DNA of 64,000 nt from Bacteroidia bacterium (GCA_016788065.1 JAEUTI010000081.1:62001-126000); one strand, 5' to 3'. Counted from the first letter of the stretch, positions 36,547 to 45,945 are shown. The notes: a model not told the origin generated them from the sequence alone. Made by a program: numbers and translations.

Positions 36547-38769
36547 TTAGAATCCGAAATTAATATTGTTCCCATCACTCTCTTTCTTCTCATTGTATTT
36601 TGAACAATCGAGTTCTATGGTAAGTTTGCCTTCAGGTTTTTCGAAATCTGCCTGAGATAAACCTATTGTTTTGTCATCATAAATTTTCTTCATGTACAGT
36701 CCCCAGATTGGCAAAGCGGTATTTGCTCCCTGACCTAAGTGCGTCGTCCGGAAGTGAATGGCGCGATCTTCGCAACCTACCCAAACACCGGAGACAAGAT
36801 CTGGTGTGATACCCATAAACCATCCATCAGAGTTGTTTTGAGTGGTGCCAGTTTTTCCGGCAATGGGATTTGCAAGGCCATATTTGAAGCGCAAACGCAT
36901 ACCCGTTCCGAACTCCACAACTCCTTTCAGCAGACTTAAAGTAACATAAGCAGTTTCTTCACTCAGAGCTTCCACTTTTTTTGGCACAAATTCCTGCAAC
37001 ACAATACCGCCCTTATCTTCGATTCGTGAAAGAAAAACAGGTTCAGTCCATACTCCTTTATTTGCAAAAGTGGCATAAGCTCCAACCATTTCGTAAACTG
37101 AAATATCCGGAGTTCCTAAGCAGATTGCTGGAAATGGATCAATAGGGGATGTGATTCCCATTTTTCGGGCTATTTCAACAACAGCCTTTGGTCCGAATTC
37201 TTTCATCAGAAAAGCAGTTACACTGTTTATCGATTCCGCTAATGCTTCTTTCAACGATAACATGCCACCATATTTACCATCAGAATTTTCCGGCGACCAT
37301 GGCTTTCCATCTTCACCAATAATCGTTACTCTGGCATTGGGCACCTTATAGCAGGGAGAATAGCCCTCCTGCATCGCCAGCGTGTATATAAAGGGCTTAA
37401 ATGTTGAACCAACCTGACGTTTCCCTTCTTTAACATGATCGTATTTAAAGTGTCTGTAATCGTTTCCGCCAACCCAGGCTTTAATGTGTCCGGTATGAGG
37501 ATCCATCGACATCATTCCGGTTCTTAAAAACATTTTGTAATACTTGATGGAGTCGAGTGGACTCATCATGGTATCAACTTCACCTTTCCAGGTGAAAACA
37601 GTCATTGGTATTTTTGTTTCGAAAACAGTTTTGATAGAATCTTCGTCAACATCATTTTCAATCAGCTCCTTGTAACGTGGCGATTGTTTCATGCCGTTGG
37701 TGATAATTTCAGGAAATTGTGCCCAGGCAGTTTTCCCTTTCCAGTGATCGAAGAACGTTTTTTGTAAGCCGGTGAGATGCTCTTTGACTGCTTCCTCTGC
37801 ATACTGTTGCATTCTGGAATCAATGGTGGTATAAATTTTTAAACCATCGCGATAAATATTATATTTTGTTCCATCGTTTTTGCGATGCTCATTGCACCAT
37901 TTCGCAAGATATAATCTCAGGAATTCTCTGAAGTAGGTTGCTCTTCCCTGGTTGTGAGTTTCAGCCTGATATTTTAATTTGATGGGAAGCGCCTTTAATG
38001 AATCAAATGCAACCTCATTCAGCATGTCATACCGACGCATCTGATACAATACAGTATTTCTTCTTCTCAAAGAATTTTCAGGATTTAAAACAGGGCTATA
38101 ATAAGTTGGTGCTTTAAGCAAGCCAACAAGAACTGCGGATTCCTGAATAGTAAGTTTATCGGGACTCTTATTGAAAAATGTTTGAGATGCACTTTTAATT
38201 CCGAAACTGTTACTTCCAAATTCAACGGTGTTAAGATACATCGCCAGAATTTCTTCTTTCGTATAGTTTCTTTCAAGTCTGACGGCAATAATCCACTCTT
38301 TGATTTTTTGAAATACAATTTTTACACCTGAAATCTGTTCCCTGGGAAATAAATTTTTTGCCAGCTGCTGTGTAATGGTACTTCCTCCACCTGAACCACT
38401 CTGACGCAGGATAACAGTTTTGAAAAGTACTCTCAGCAATCCTCTGATATCAATTCCTGAATGTTCTTCAAAGCGAATATCCTCTGTTGCCTTTAGTGCA
38501 TTCACCAGATTTGGCGAAAGGTCTTTGTAATGTACATTGGTTCTGTTCTGATAGTAGTATTTACCGAGTAAAACACCATCTGAGGAAAAGACTTCAGATG
38601 CCAGCGCACTATTGGGATTTTCGAGATCTTCAAAGGTTGGCAGTTCACCAAACATTCCGGAAGCTGTTGCAGCAACAAGTGCTACCAATGCCAGCAATGG
38701 GGTTACTACCAATATCCAGAATATTCTGATAAATGTGGTGAATTTCGTTTGTTTCTTTTTCTCAGCCAT
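36547..38769 (-). CDS. Bifunctional penicillin-binding protein 1A
   Basis: A class A PBP that polymerises and crosslinks peptidoglycan. It has a membrane anchor (about 12-38) and a glycosyltransferase domain with catalytic Glu96 (KATEDIRFEEHSGID) and GGSTITQQLAKNL. The transpeptidase domain has the active-site Ser455 (GSTFKPF), an SxN motif ESINSV and KTGTT at 639-643. Its 740 aa are usual for Bacteroidota MrcA/PBP1A. It acts in the periplasm at the elongating wall. It is probably monocistronic, with 129 bp to the RNase E/G gene and 24 bp to scoA. Confidence 0.95.
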   Translation of the reverse strand: MAEKKKQTKFTTFIRIFWILVVTPLLALVALVAATASGMFGELPTFEDLENPNSALASEVFSSDGVLLGKYYYQNRTNVHYKDLSPNLVNALKATEDIRFEEHSGIDIRGLLRVLFKTVILRQSGSGGGSTITQQLAKNLFPREQISGVKIVFQKIKEWIIAVRLERNYTKEEILAMYLNTVEFGSNSFGIKSASQTFFNKSPDKLTIQESAVLVGLLKAPTYYSPVLNPENSLRRRNTVLYQMRRYDMLNEVAFDSLKALPIKLKYQAETHNQGRATYFREFLRLYLAKWCNEHRKNDGTKYNIYRDGLKIYTTIDSRMQQYAEEAVKEHLTGLQKTFFDHWKGKTAWAQFPEIITNGMKQSPRYKELIENDVDEDSIKTVFETKIPMTVFTWKGEVDTMMSPLDSIKYYKMFLRTGMMSMDPHTGHIKAWVGGNDYRHFKYDHVKEGKRQVGSTFKPFIYTLAMQEGYSPCYKVPNARVTIIGEDGKPWSPENSDGKYGGMLSLKEALAESINSVTAFLMKEFGPKAVVEIARKMGITSPIDPFPAICLGTPDISVYEMVGAYATFANKGVWTEPVFLSRIEDKGGIVLQEFVPKKVEALSEETAYVTLSLLKGVVEFGTGMRLRFKYGLANPIAGKTGTTQNNSDGWFMGITPDLVSGVWVGCEDRAIHFRTTHLGQGANTALPIWGLYMKKIYDDKTIGLSQADFEKPEGKLTIELDCSKYNEKKESDGNNINFGF

Positions 38770-38898
38770 AATGGATTTTGGGGAAATTACAGGGAAGAAA
38801 CGAAAAAAAGATCCTGTAAATTCTCTTCCAGAAGCAAAAGTAAGGAAATTATGATGAGGCTGTAAAAATGCCTGTCAAATTCACATGAATTTCAACAG

Positions 38899-40449
38899 TT
38901 AAATTTTAATTTCTTCCCCTGACTGATTGTAAAAATGGAATTCCATCAGATGATAGGAGGAAACAGCTTCAATTTTAACCTTTTTACGGAATTCACGGCT
39001 CCATTTCCAGCGCATCGAAAAAATGCCTTTGGTAAGATATGCTGCGATGTAAGGGTGCACTTTAATGAGCACTGATTTTTCATTTTGCTCGGTCAGAATA
39101 TACCGGGCATTATTTTTTATATCATCAATCAGCAATATGCTGGCTTTGATCTCACCCGTACCATCACATGCGGGGCATTTTTCTGCGGTGGTAATTTTCG
39201 TCTCCGGGCGTACTCTTTGACGGGTGATTTGTACCAAGCCGAATTTGCTGGGTGGCAAAATGGTATGTTTGGCACGATCTCTCTTCATTTCGGCCCTCAG
39301 CACATCAAATAATTCCTTTTTGTTGGCAGCGGTATGAAGGTCAATAAAGTCGATTACTATTATTCCACCCATATCCCTTAACCGAAGCTGACGGGCGATT
39401 TCTTTGGCTGCCATCAGGTTTACCTGAAGGGCATTCTTTTCCTGATCGGCTCCTGCTTTGGAACGACCTCCGCTATTGACATCAATTACATGCAATGCCT
39501 CGGTATGTTCGATTATCAGGTATGCACCATTCTGGAGATTAACAGTCTTACCAAAAACCGATTTGATCTGTTTATCGACTCCCAGATGGTCAAAAATGGG
39601 TACTTTACCTTTATAAAGTTTTACTATTTCTTCTTGTTCAGGTGCAATACTGCGGATGTAGCTTCTGACTTCCTCATAAAAAACCTGATCATTCACATAA
39701 ATACTGTTGAAACCGGGGTTAAGCATGTCACGCAAAATGGTGCTAGTGCGATCCATTTCACCCAGTAGTTTCATAGGTGGTTTTGATGATTTCAGTAATT
39801 CATAAAACTGATTCCATTTAGAAATCAGATCCTGAATATCTTTATCAATTTCAGCTACTTTTTTACCCTCGGCAACGGTTCTGATAATTAGACCGAAATT
39901 TTTTGGTTTTATACTCTGAGCCAATCGCTTCAGGCGATTTCTTTCTTCAGAACTCTTAATTTTCTGGGAAACACTGACCACATTTGAAAAGGGAACCATA
40001 ACCACGTAGCGGCCGGCAAGACTTATATCGCTTGAAATTCTGGGTCCTTTGGTAGAGATGGGTTCTTTGGCAATTTGCACCGGAATCCATTGATTAGCAG
40101 CTAATGCTGATGATACTTTACCGCCTTTATCGATGTCTTTCTCAAGCTCAAAATTGGTCAGCATACCATCTTGCTGGCTCCCCGAGCCCGTATTCTTCAT
40201 GAATTTTACCAGGGAAAGAAACTGAGGGCCAAGATCAAGATAATGCAAAAAGGCATCCTTCTCATAGCCAATATCTACGAAAGCAGCATTCAGTCCGGGC
40301 ATTATTTTTCGAATGCGTCCCAGATATATATCGCCAACAGAAAAATTGTTGTCTTTCTTTTCACTGTTAAACTCAACCAGTCGCTTTTCTTCAAGAAGAG
40401 CTATCTGAACTTCGTCAGCAGTTGAGTCAATAATAAGTTCACTGTTCAA
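38899..40449 (-). CDS. rng: Ribonuclease E/G family protein
   Basis: An endoribonuclease of the RNase E/G family that processes 16S rRNA and mRNA 5' ends. An S1 RNA-binding domain lies in about residues 38-125 (GDIYLGRIRKIMPGLNAAFVD), the 5' sensor region follows, and the DNase I-like catalytic part has HVIDVNSGG and IIVIDFIDLHT with the metal-binding Asp residues. The Zn-link CPACDGTGEI holds the dimer together. At 516 aa it resembles RNase G more than the scaffold-bearing RNase E. It precedes the basic 29-aa protein, the TPR protein and HU on the complementary strand, a grouping seen in other Bacteroidota. Confidence 0.95.
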   Translation of the reverse strand: MNSELIIDSTADEVQIALLEEKRLVEFNSEKKDNNFSVGDIYLGRIRKIMPGLNAAFVDIGYEKDAFLHYLDLGPQFLSLVKFMKNTGSGSQQDGMLTNFELEKDIDKGGKVSSALAANQWIPVQIAKEPISTKGPRISSDISLAGRYVVMVPFSNVVSVSQKIKSSEERNRLKRLAQSIKPKNFGLIIRTVAEGKKVAEIDKDIQDLISKWNQFYELLKSSKPPMKLLGEMDRTSTILRDMLNPGFNSIYVNDQVFYEEVRSYIRSIAPEQEEIVKLYKGKVPIFDHLGVDKQIKSVFGKTVNLQNGAYLIIEHTEALHVIDVNSGGRSKAGADQEKNALQVNLMAAKEIARQLRLRDMGGIIVIDFIDLHTAANKKELFDVLRAEMKRDRAKHTILPPSKFGLVQITRQRVRPETKITTAEKCPACDGTGEIKASILLIDDIKNNARYILTEQNEKSVLIKVHPYIAAYLTKGIFSMRWKWSREFRKKVKIEAVSSYHLMEFHFYNQSGEEIKI

Positions 40450-40636
40450 CAGTATATTTTTTTAAAATATCCCTATACCAAAAACAGAAGAGAACGGGAG
40501 GCCAGGTGGAAAGGGCCGCTTAAAGGGAATAGATAATAAACCTGGTAATAAAACAGCAATGAAAGCCCCGCAAAAGCTGCAGGTGCTCTCATTAATTATT
40601 TTCTGGCCGGTTTCCGATCAGGACCGTTCAACGGCA

Positions 40637-40726
40637 TTATTTTTTCTTATGCCTGTTTTTTCTAAGTCTCTTTTTACGCTTGTGCGTAGCCATTTTATGT
40701 CTTTTTCTCTTCTTACCGCTTGGCAT
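40637..40726 (-). CDS. AURKAIP1/COX24-domain 29-aa basic protein (ribosome-associated)
   Basis: A 29-residue, extremely basic protein (MPSGKKRKRHKMATHKRKKR, then LRKNRHKKK), ended by TAA at 40637-40639. It matches the tiny AURKAIP1/COX24_C-type proteins of Bacteroidota, related to the mitochondrial small-subunit protein mS38. It probably binds rRNA in the small ribosomal subunit. It sits between the TPR gene and rng, with 52 bp and 187 bp of spacing. Its high Lys/Arg content and a clean ATG-to-stop frame in an otherwise gene-free gap support it. Confidence 0.85.
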   Translation of the reverse strand: MPSGKKRKRHKMATHKRKKRLRKNRHKKK

Positions 40727-40778
40727 ATGCGAATATTTTTATTGGTTAATAATTTATTTAGTTCAAGTTGGGAGCTGA

Positions 40779-41636
40779 TCACTTTTGTGTGGAGCCTTTA
40801 GCTTCTTTGAGTGAAGCGATATAGGCATCTACATCTTTAATCATCTGCTGGTCGTTCGAAAGACTCTTGAAAATTTCAAAACTTTCAATAGCCTTGTCAT
40901 TATTTCCGGTTCTGACATAAGCCTCTCCGATATACACGTGCATGTCGATGCGGGCAGGATTTATTTCGAGAACCTTATTAAATCGTTCCATGGCTTTGTC
41001 GAATTGCCCCGATTTCATGGATAAAAACCCCAGGTTTAACTGGGCGTTTTCATGTTTCGGATCGGCGGTCACCACTTCGCGAAGCAGCGTAATACCTTTC
41101 ATGGGTTCTGCTGTTCCTTCGGCATAAAGAATACCCAAATCTGTCTTGGCATTCAGGTTGGATGGGTTCAATTCCAGTACTTTGTTGTAGCTGGTAATAG
41201 CGGATGACAGAAAGTAGGAAGCTTCTAAAGAATCCTTACCTGATTTAAATGCATCAAAGTACCTGTAAGCGGCATTGAGCCAATCGGTTTCACTCTGATT
41301 TTTTAAAGCCTTCTGATTATAGTACCAACCTGCTGCTCCGGGAACACCCGATGCATCCCAGGTTTTGGCAATTGAATCATAAAGTGCCAGATCGGTACTT
41401 CCTTTCTTTAATGCGGTCTCCCAAATTTCACTTTGAGCTCCCTCATTCCATCCTGCCCGGGTCTTAGAAGATTCTAAAAATTGCTCAATCGAAAAGGCCG
41501 TTTTGCCGGCCATTTCTTTAGAGTCAACTTTTGGTTCTTCCGCTCCTTTTGGTGTCTTTGGTAACAGATAAATCCCTGCTGCCAATGCAATAGCGCCTGT
41601 CACCAGACCTACCCGGAGTTTCGATCCCCCATCCAT
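40779..41636 (-). CDS. Tetratricopeptide-repeat protein with N-terminal membrane anchor
   Basis: A 285-aa protein with one N-terminal membrane helix (about 8-25) and a periplasmic or cytosolic TPR array in its second half: SSAITSYNKVLELNPSNLNA, the DPKHENAQLNLGFLSMKSGQ repeat, and DKAMERFNKVLEINPARI followed by a fourth. It is located 9 bp downstream of the HU gene on the same strand, so it is probably co-transcribed. TPR proteins of this kind scaffold envelope or ribosome-linked complexes; the partner is unknown. Confidence 0.88.
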   Translation of the reverse strand: MDGGSKLRVGLVTGAIALAAGIYLLPKTPKGAEEPKVDSKEMAGKTAFSIEQFLESSKTRAGWNEGAQSEIWETALKKGSTDLALYDSIAKTWDASGVPGAAGWYYNQKALKNQSETDWLNAAYRYFDAFKSGKDSLEASYFLSSAITSYNKVLELNPSNLNAKTDLGILYAEGTAEPMKGITLLREVVTADPKHENAQLNLGFLSMKSGQFDKAMERFNKVLEINPARIDMHVYIGEAYVRTGNNDKAIESFEIFKSLSNDQQMIKDVDAYIASLKEAKGSTQK

Positions 41637-41645
41637 AATGGCAAA

Positions 41646-41933
41646 TTACTTCTTAACCGAAGTCTTTACTTTTTCAGTAAAGGTCTTAGCTGGTTTGAAA
41701 GCCGGTATGTAATGTTCCGGAATGATGATCGTGGTGTTTTTGGTAATGATACGGCCGGTTTTCTTAGCACGTTTCTTTACGATAAAACTTCCAAATCCTC
41801 TCAGGTAAACATTCTGATTGTTTTGAAGAGAAGTCTTAATTACTTTCATCATGGCTTCGATGGTCTGTTGAACAGCCACCTTCTCAACGCCGGTTTTTGT
41901 TGCTACTTCTGCAACGAGTTCAGCTTTGGTCAT
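41646..41933 (-). CDS. HU/IHF family DNA-binding protein
   Basis: A 95-aa nucleoid protein that bends DNA. It begins MTKAELVAEVATKTGVEKV. The arm carries the G-F-G-S-F core and GRIITKNTTIIIPEHYIPAF, the family DNA-contact region with Pro at the tip. The length matches HU plus a short basic tail. It is transcribed away from mutY and toward the TPR gene 9 bp away. In other Bacteroidota an HU/IHF gene sits at this same spot between rng and mutY. Whether it acts as HU or a sequence-specific IHF is not decidable. Confidence 0.93.
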   Translation of the reverse strand: MTKAELVAEVATKTGVEKVAVQQTIEAMMKVIKTSLQNNQNVYLRGFGSFIVKKRAKKTGRIITKNTTIIIPEHYIPAFKPAKTFTEKVKTSVKK

Positions 41934-42038
41934 ATCATTATGAGTGTTATATTGTTTTTATTTATTGGGGGTGCAAAGATAAGTTATTAACTTGAAAATA
42001 AAAATTATTATTAATTAATTTTGAGCCCATTATCTCAT

Positions 42039-43118
42039 ATGGACATTTCAAAGGTATTAAAAGTATGGTATCAGAAACATCATCGGCCACTTCCCTGGCG
42101 AAAAATTAATGATCCCTATAAAATCTGGCTCTCCGAAATTATTTTGCAACAAACCAGGGTCGAACAAGGGTTACCCTATTATAATAGGTTTGTTGCTGAT
42201 TATCCGACAGTTAGACATCTTGCCAAGGCCCCCGAGCAAGAAGTAATGAAGCTCTGGCAGGGATTAGGCTACTATTCCAGAGCCCGTAATCTGCATAGCG
42301 CAGCTAAGTCAATTGTAGCTGATTATCATGGTGTTTTCCCAAATTCTTACGAGTCTATCAAGTCTTTGAAAGGCATTGGAGATTATACTGCCGCCGCTAT
42401 TGCCTCATTTGCCTACAACCTTCCACATGCAGTTGTAGATGGAAATGTTTATCGCGTTTTAGCCCGGTTGTTTGCAATTTCAACACCTATTGATAGTACA
42501 GCAGGTAAGAAGGAGTTTGCCTTATTAGCACAAAAATTACTCGATAAAAGCGATCCGGCAACTCATAATCAGGCAATTATGGAGCTTGGAGCGGTTGTTT
42601 GCAAGCCTGCACAACCCGATTGTGAAAATTGTCCTTTAAGGATGCATTGTGAAGCATATAATAAAGGTATGGTTAGTAGCTTTCCAATTAAGGAAAATCG
42701 GGTTAAAGTCACAGCCAGATATTTCAACTATTTGATGATCAGATACAAAGACAGCTTTTATCTTAATCATCGAAATGGAAATGATATCTGGAAAAATTTA
42801 TTCGATCTGCCAATGATTGAAACCAAATCGGCCATTGCCCCTGAATTGTTGGTCAAATCTGCCGGATGGAAGGATTTATTTGGAGCTCAAACGGTTCATA
42901 TAGAGAAAGTTAGAAGTTTTAAAGCGCATAAGTTATCGCATCAACACCTGCACACTACTTTTTATAGTGTAACTATCCAAAAATCACCCACATCTTCAGT
43001 TTGGAAGAAGTTTGTAAAGGTTAACTCACAAAGCATTGAAAATTATCCGATTCCAAAAATTATAGAGCATTTTTTTCAGGAAGAATCGATTGGTTATGGA
43101 GATGTAAAAAAATCTTGA
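42039..43118 (+). CDS. mutY: A/G-specific adenine DNA glycosylase MutY
   Basis: Removes adenine mispaired with 8-oxoguanine. The helix-hairpin-helix region LKGIGDYTAAAIASFAYN and the catalytic Asp in HAVVDGNVYRVLARLF are present. A [4Fe-4S] cluster is held by Cys residues in CKPAQPDCENCPLRMHC. A NUDIX-like 8-oxoG-recognition domain fills the C-terminal 130 residues. The ATG at 42039 is preferred; a TTG at 42021 would add six residues without family support. It is divergent from the HU gene and followed by ssb after 92 bp. Confidence 0.95.
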   Translation: MDISKVLKVWYQKHHRPLPWRKINDPYKIWLSEIILQQTRVEQGLPYYNRFVADYPTVRHLAKAPEQEVMKLWQGLGYYSRARNLHSAAKSIVADYHGVFPNSYESIKSLKGIGDYTAAAIASFAYNLPHAVVDGNVYRVLARLFAISTPIDSTAGKKEFALLAQKLLDKSDPATHNQAIMELGAVVCKPAQPDCENCPLRMHCEAYNKGMVSSFPIKENRVKVTARYFNYLMIRYKDSFYLNHRNGNDIWKNLFDLPMIETKSAIAPELLVKSAGWKDLFGAQTVHIEKVRSFKAHKLSHQHLHTTFYSVTIQKSPTSSVWKKFVKVNSQSIENYPIPKIIEHFFQEESIGYGDVKKS

Positions 43119-43210
43119 TTTTTTTTATGATGACCTGAATACAAGTGCCTATTTTAGTATATTTGTAGTATTAAGCCTACGATCAAGACTCATAGCATTA
43201 TCATAAGCGC

Positions 43211-43678
43211 ATGTCAGGAATTAACAAAGTTATCTTAGTCGGAAATGTCGGTAAAGATCCCGAAATCCGCCACCTCGAAGGAGGAATTGCAGTTGCAAAA
43301 TTTCCATTAGCAACATCTGAAATTTACAAAACCAAAGATGGTCAACGCGTTGATCAAACCGAATGGCACAACATTGTTATGTGGCGCGGTTTAGCAGAAA
43401 GTGCTGAAAAATATTTACGCAAAGGAGCCTTGGTTTATGTTGAAGGAAAAATCAGAACACGTTCGTGGGATGATAAGGATGGCAATAAAAAATATACAAC
43501 CGAAATTGTTGCTGACACCATGACGATGTTGTCTTCAAACAGAAAACCAGATGAACATAATTCATCAGGAAGTAATGCACAACGTCCTTCTGTAAGTGAT
43601 GAATCCACAGTGAATATTTCAAACAATAACAGTACTCCTTCTTCTGAAAATACAAGTGGCGACGATTTGCCATATTGA
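43211..43678 (+). CDS. ssb: Single-stranded DNA-binding protein
   Basis: A 155-aa protein with an OB fold in residues 1-105, beginning INKVILVGNVGKDPEIRHLE, and a Ser/Asn-rich linker. It ends in the acidic tip SGDDLPY, the tail that recruits repair proteins. A -7-like TATATTTG lies at 43158-43165, 46 bp upstream. A strong terminator follows the stop codon within 50 bp, so ssb is probably monocistronic. It stands between mutY and gldD, where gldE is usually inserted between ssb and gldD. Confidence 0.95.
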   Translation: MSGINKVILVGNVGKDPEIRHLEGGIAVAKFPLATSEIYKTKDGQRVDQTEWHNIVMWRGLAESAEKYLRKGALVYVEGKIRTRSWDDKDGNKKYTTEIVADTMTMLSSNRKPDEHNSSGSNAQRPSVSDESTVNISNNNSTPSSENTSGDDLPY

Positions 43679-43697
43679 AAAATACATCATGATTGCC

Positions 43698-43728
43698 GGC
43701 GGGATCCTAATCAGGTCCCGCCTTTTTT
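43698..43728 (+). terminator. Terminator of ssb
   Basis: A stem GGCGGGA(T)CC/GGTCCCGCC with one bulged T and a 6-base loop, followed by TTTTTTAT. It separates ssb from gldD. Confidence 0.85.
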
Positions 43729-43739
43729 ATTTATTTTCC

Positions 43740-43767
43740 TTTGTTTATAGAATTAACTTTAACTTTG
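43740..43767 (+). promoter_or_regulatory. Candidate promoter for gldD
   Basis: TTTG at 43740-43743 and TAACTTTG at 43760-43767 (exact -7 match). The spacing of 16 bp is shorter than the usual 19-20, so the -33 assignment is doubtful. Confidence 0.4.
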
Positions 43768-43814
43768 TTAGCCGGCTGACCAGAAAGAAAACCTGATCAA
43801 TAAAAATTTAAACT

Positions 43815-44435
43815 ATGCAAAATCACTTTTCAGGACATTGGAATTTAAATCCCTTTTCAGTCAAATTCCCTTTGATGTTACTGATTGCGCTTTCGTCGAT
43901 TTCATTCTCTGGTTGTGATGAGTCAACATACACCCCAAAGCCTAAAGGTTACTTCAGGATTGATCTCCCAGAAAAAAAATATCGGATTCATGCTCCTCAA
44001 AATTGCCCATTTGAATTTGAAATTCCTGATTATTCAGTAATGATGAATTATAAGGATTCCGTAAAAGAACCCTGCTGGAATTATCTCAATTTTCCAACCC
44101 TTAATGGTGAGATATTTTTAAGTTATGTACCGGTTCAAAATGATTTGCAGGTACTGACTGAAAATTCACGAACATTAGCTTATAAACACACTGTAAAGGC
44201 TGATGCAATCAATGAAGCTATTGTAGAAACCAATACCGGAGTGTATGGAATCATTTACGATATCGGAGGTAATGCTGCATCATCGGTGCAGTTTTATGCT
44301 ACCGATAGCACAAAGCATTTTATCAGAGGTGCGCTTTATTTTAATGTGGCACCACAGCCCGATTCATTGGCACCTGTGATCAGATTTCTTCGTCGCGATA
44401 TCGAACACATGCTTTCAACTATCAGATGGAAATAA
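43815..44435 (+). CDS. gldD: Gliding motility lipoprotein GldD
   Basis: A 206-aa lipoprotein of the GldD family, needed in Flavobacterium johnsoniae for gliding and T9SS function. The signal ends with the lipobox FSG-C at Cys34. The mature part begins with the family segment PKGYFRIDLPEKKYR and PFEFEIPDYSVM. Lnt (encoded at 17136) and the Lol pathway would process it. The usual neighbour GldE is missing here. The epimerase gene follows after 9 bp, so the two are probably co-transcribed. Confidence 0.9.
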   Translation: MQNHFSGHWNLNPFSVKFPLMLLIALSSISFSGCDESTYTPKPKGYFRIDLPEKKYRIHAPQNCPFEFEIPDYSVMMNYKDSVKEPCWNYLNFPTLNGEIFLSYVPVQNDLQVLTENSRTLAYKHTVKADAINEAIVETNTGVYGIIYDIGGNAASSVQFYATDSTKHFIRGALYFNVAPQPDSLAPVIRFLRRDIEHMLSTIRWK

Positions 44436-44444
44436 CAGCGTTGA

Positions 44445-45428
44445 ATGGATTTTAATTACCGGTTGCAGCATTATTTTCTGAAATTTAAAACTCCATTTGC
44501 CATAGCTCACGGAACCCGTGACGGAACCGATATTGTTCTATTGCACTTTACATGTGAAAACATCACTGCTGTTGGTGAGGCGAGCCTGCCTCCATACCTT
44601 GCTGAAAATAAAGAATCAGTAAATGATTTTATAAACTCCTTTTTTAAGGATTTTAAGTTTACTAATGATCTGAATACCTGTCTGGAATATTTGCATCAAC
44701 ACAAATCCGGAAATTATGCTGCTAAAGCATGTATTGACATTGCGCTTCATAATTGGTTTGCAGCATACAGGCAAATTCCGGTGTGGGAGTTGCTGGGCCT
44801 GAAAAATAATCCGTTACCCCCGTGTACATTTACAATTGGCATGGGTGCTCCCGATGTGATTCGTGAGAAGGTGAAGGAGGCTTCCGGCTTTAATATGATC
44901 AAAGTTAAACTTGGTGGTGAACACGACAAGCAAATTATAGAAACTATTCTTGATTGCACTAATACCAAACTTTGTGTGGATGTGAATCAGGGTTGGAAAG
45001 ATCCCGATTTTGCACTCGATATGATCCACTGGCTGGCTGAACGAAATATTGTTTTTGTGGAGCAACCATTGCCTAAATCTGATAAGCAGGGTCAGCAATG
45101 GTTATTTCAAAAATCGCCTCTCCCGATTATTGCCGATGAAGCTGTGCAGACCATTGAAGACATAGATGCTGTAAAAGATTTTTACCACGGAATCAATGTG
45201 AAGTTGATGAAATGTGGTGGAATCTCACCCGGATTGGCTATGGTAAGAAAAGCAAAGTTGCTTCAAAAGTTGGTGTTGATTGGAAGTATGTCTGAAACGT
45301 CGTGTGGGATTATGGCCGCAGCTCAATTGTCGTCGCTCGCGAAATGGGTTGACCTGGATGGTCCGTTGCTGGCATCAAATAATCCTTTCGAAAATGTTAA
45401 TTATAAGAATGGAATCCTTCAGATATAA
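44445..45428 (+). CDS. Dipeptide epimerase (enolase superfamily)
   Basis: A 327-aa enzyme of the muconate-lactonizing subgroup, close to L-Ala-D/L-Glu epimerases that recycle murein peptides. The N-terminal cap starts FKTPFAIAHGTRDGTD. In the barrel are the catalytic Lys in MIKVKLGG, the metal ligands Asp in CVDVNQGW, Glu in FVEQPLP and Asp in IIADEAVQT, and the second Lys in NVKLMKCGG. The SMSETSCGIMAA segment shapes the substrate pocket. It follows gldD after 9 bp. The dipeptide specificity cannot be assigned from sequence alone. Confidence 0.9.
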   Translation: MDFNYRLQHYFLKFKTPFAIAHGTRDGTDIVLLHFTCENITAVGEASLPPYLAENKESVNDFINSFFKDFKFTNDLNTCLEYLHQHKSGNYAAKACIDIALHNWFAAYRQIPVWELLGLKNNPLPPCTFTIGMGAPDVIREKVKEASGFNMIKVKLGGEHDKQIIETILDCTNTKLCVDVNQGWKDPDFALDMIHWLAERNIVFVEQPLPKSDKQGQQWLFQKSPLPIIADEAVQTIEDIDAVKDFYHGINVKLMKCGGISPGLAMVRKAKLLQKLVLIGSMSETSCGIMAAAQLSSLAKWVDLDGPLLASNNPFENVNYKNGILQI

Positions 45429-45450
45429 CCACCGGCATTAACAACAAGAA

Positions 45451-45945
45451 TCAATTGTTGATCAGTTTTTGCATCAAATGAACATCCAGAAACCTGTCAA
45501 ATTTTTTACCTGCTTTTTTCATGACTCCGATATGCTCAAAGCCAAGTTGTTCATGGATGTGAATGCTGCTCAGGTTTCCTTCTGTTATTCGAGAAATGAG
45601 ATTGGTTAATCCTGCTCGTTCCCCTTCGAGTGCTATTACTTCAACCATTCTTTTTCCTACACCTTTTCCCCGGTGATTTCTATCGATATACACCGATACT
45701 TCAGCAGTTCCGTCATAAGCGCAACGATCGCTCCATTTCGATAATGAAGCAAATCCAATTACCTTAGAATCTATTTCGGCAACTATGACAGGATGTTTTT
45801 CATCATGGTTAAGAAACCATTGCATTCTTTCTTCAACAGTTTTTGTTTCTGTATCGAAAGTTGCAGTGGTGTTTAAAATGGCATCATTATAGATGTCTGT
45901 TATACGCAAAATGTCGTTTGCAGTGGCCGGACGAATAGATAACAT
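45451..45945 (-). CDS. GNAT N-acetyltransferase (phosphinothricin acetyltransferase-like)
   Basis: A 164-aa acetyltransferase of the Pat/Bar-like GNAT group. It begins IRPATANDILRITDIYNDAI, has the TATFDTETKTVEERMQW substrate segment, and contains the acetyl-CoA loop HRGKGVGKRM. The last third has ISRITEGNLSSIHIHEQLGF and a final basic segment. Members acetylate amino-acid-like amines; the physiological substrate is unknown, and herbicide resistance should not be assumed. It is convergent with the epimerase gene 22 bp away. Confidence 0.9.
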   Translation of the reverse strand: MLSIRPATANDILRITDIYNDAILNTTATFDTETKTVEERMQWFLNHDEKHPVIVAEIDSKVIGFASLSKWSDRCAYDGTAEVSVYIDRNHRGKGVGKRMVEVIALEGERAGLTNLISRITEGNLSSIHIHEQLGFEHIGVMKKAGKKFDRFLDVHLMQKLINN

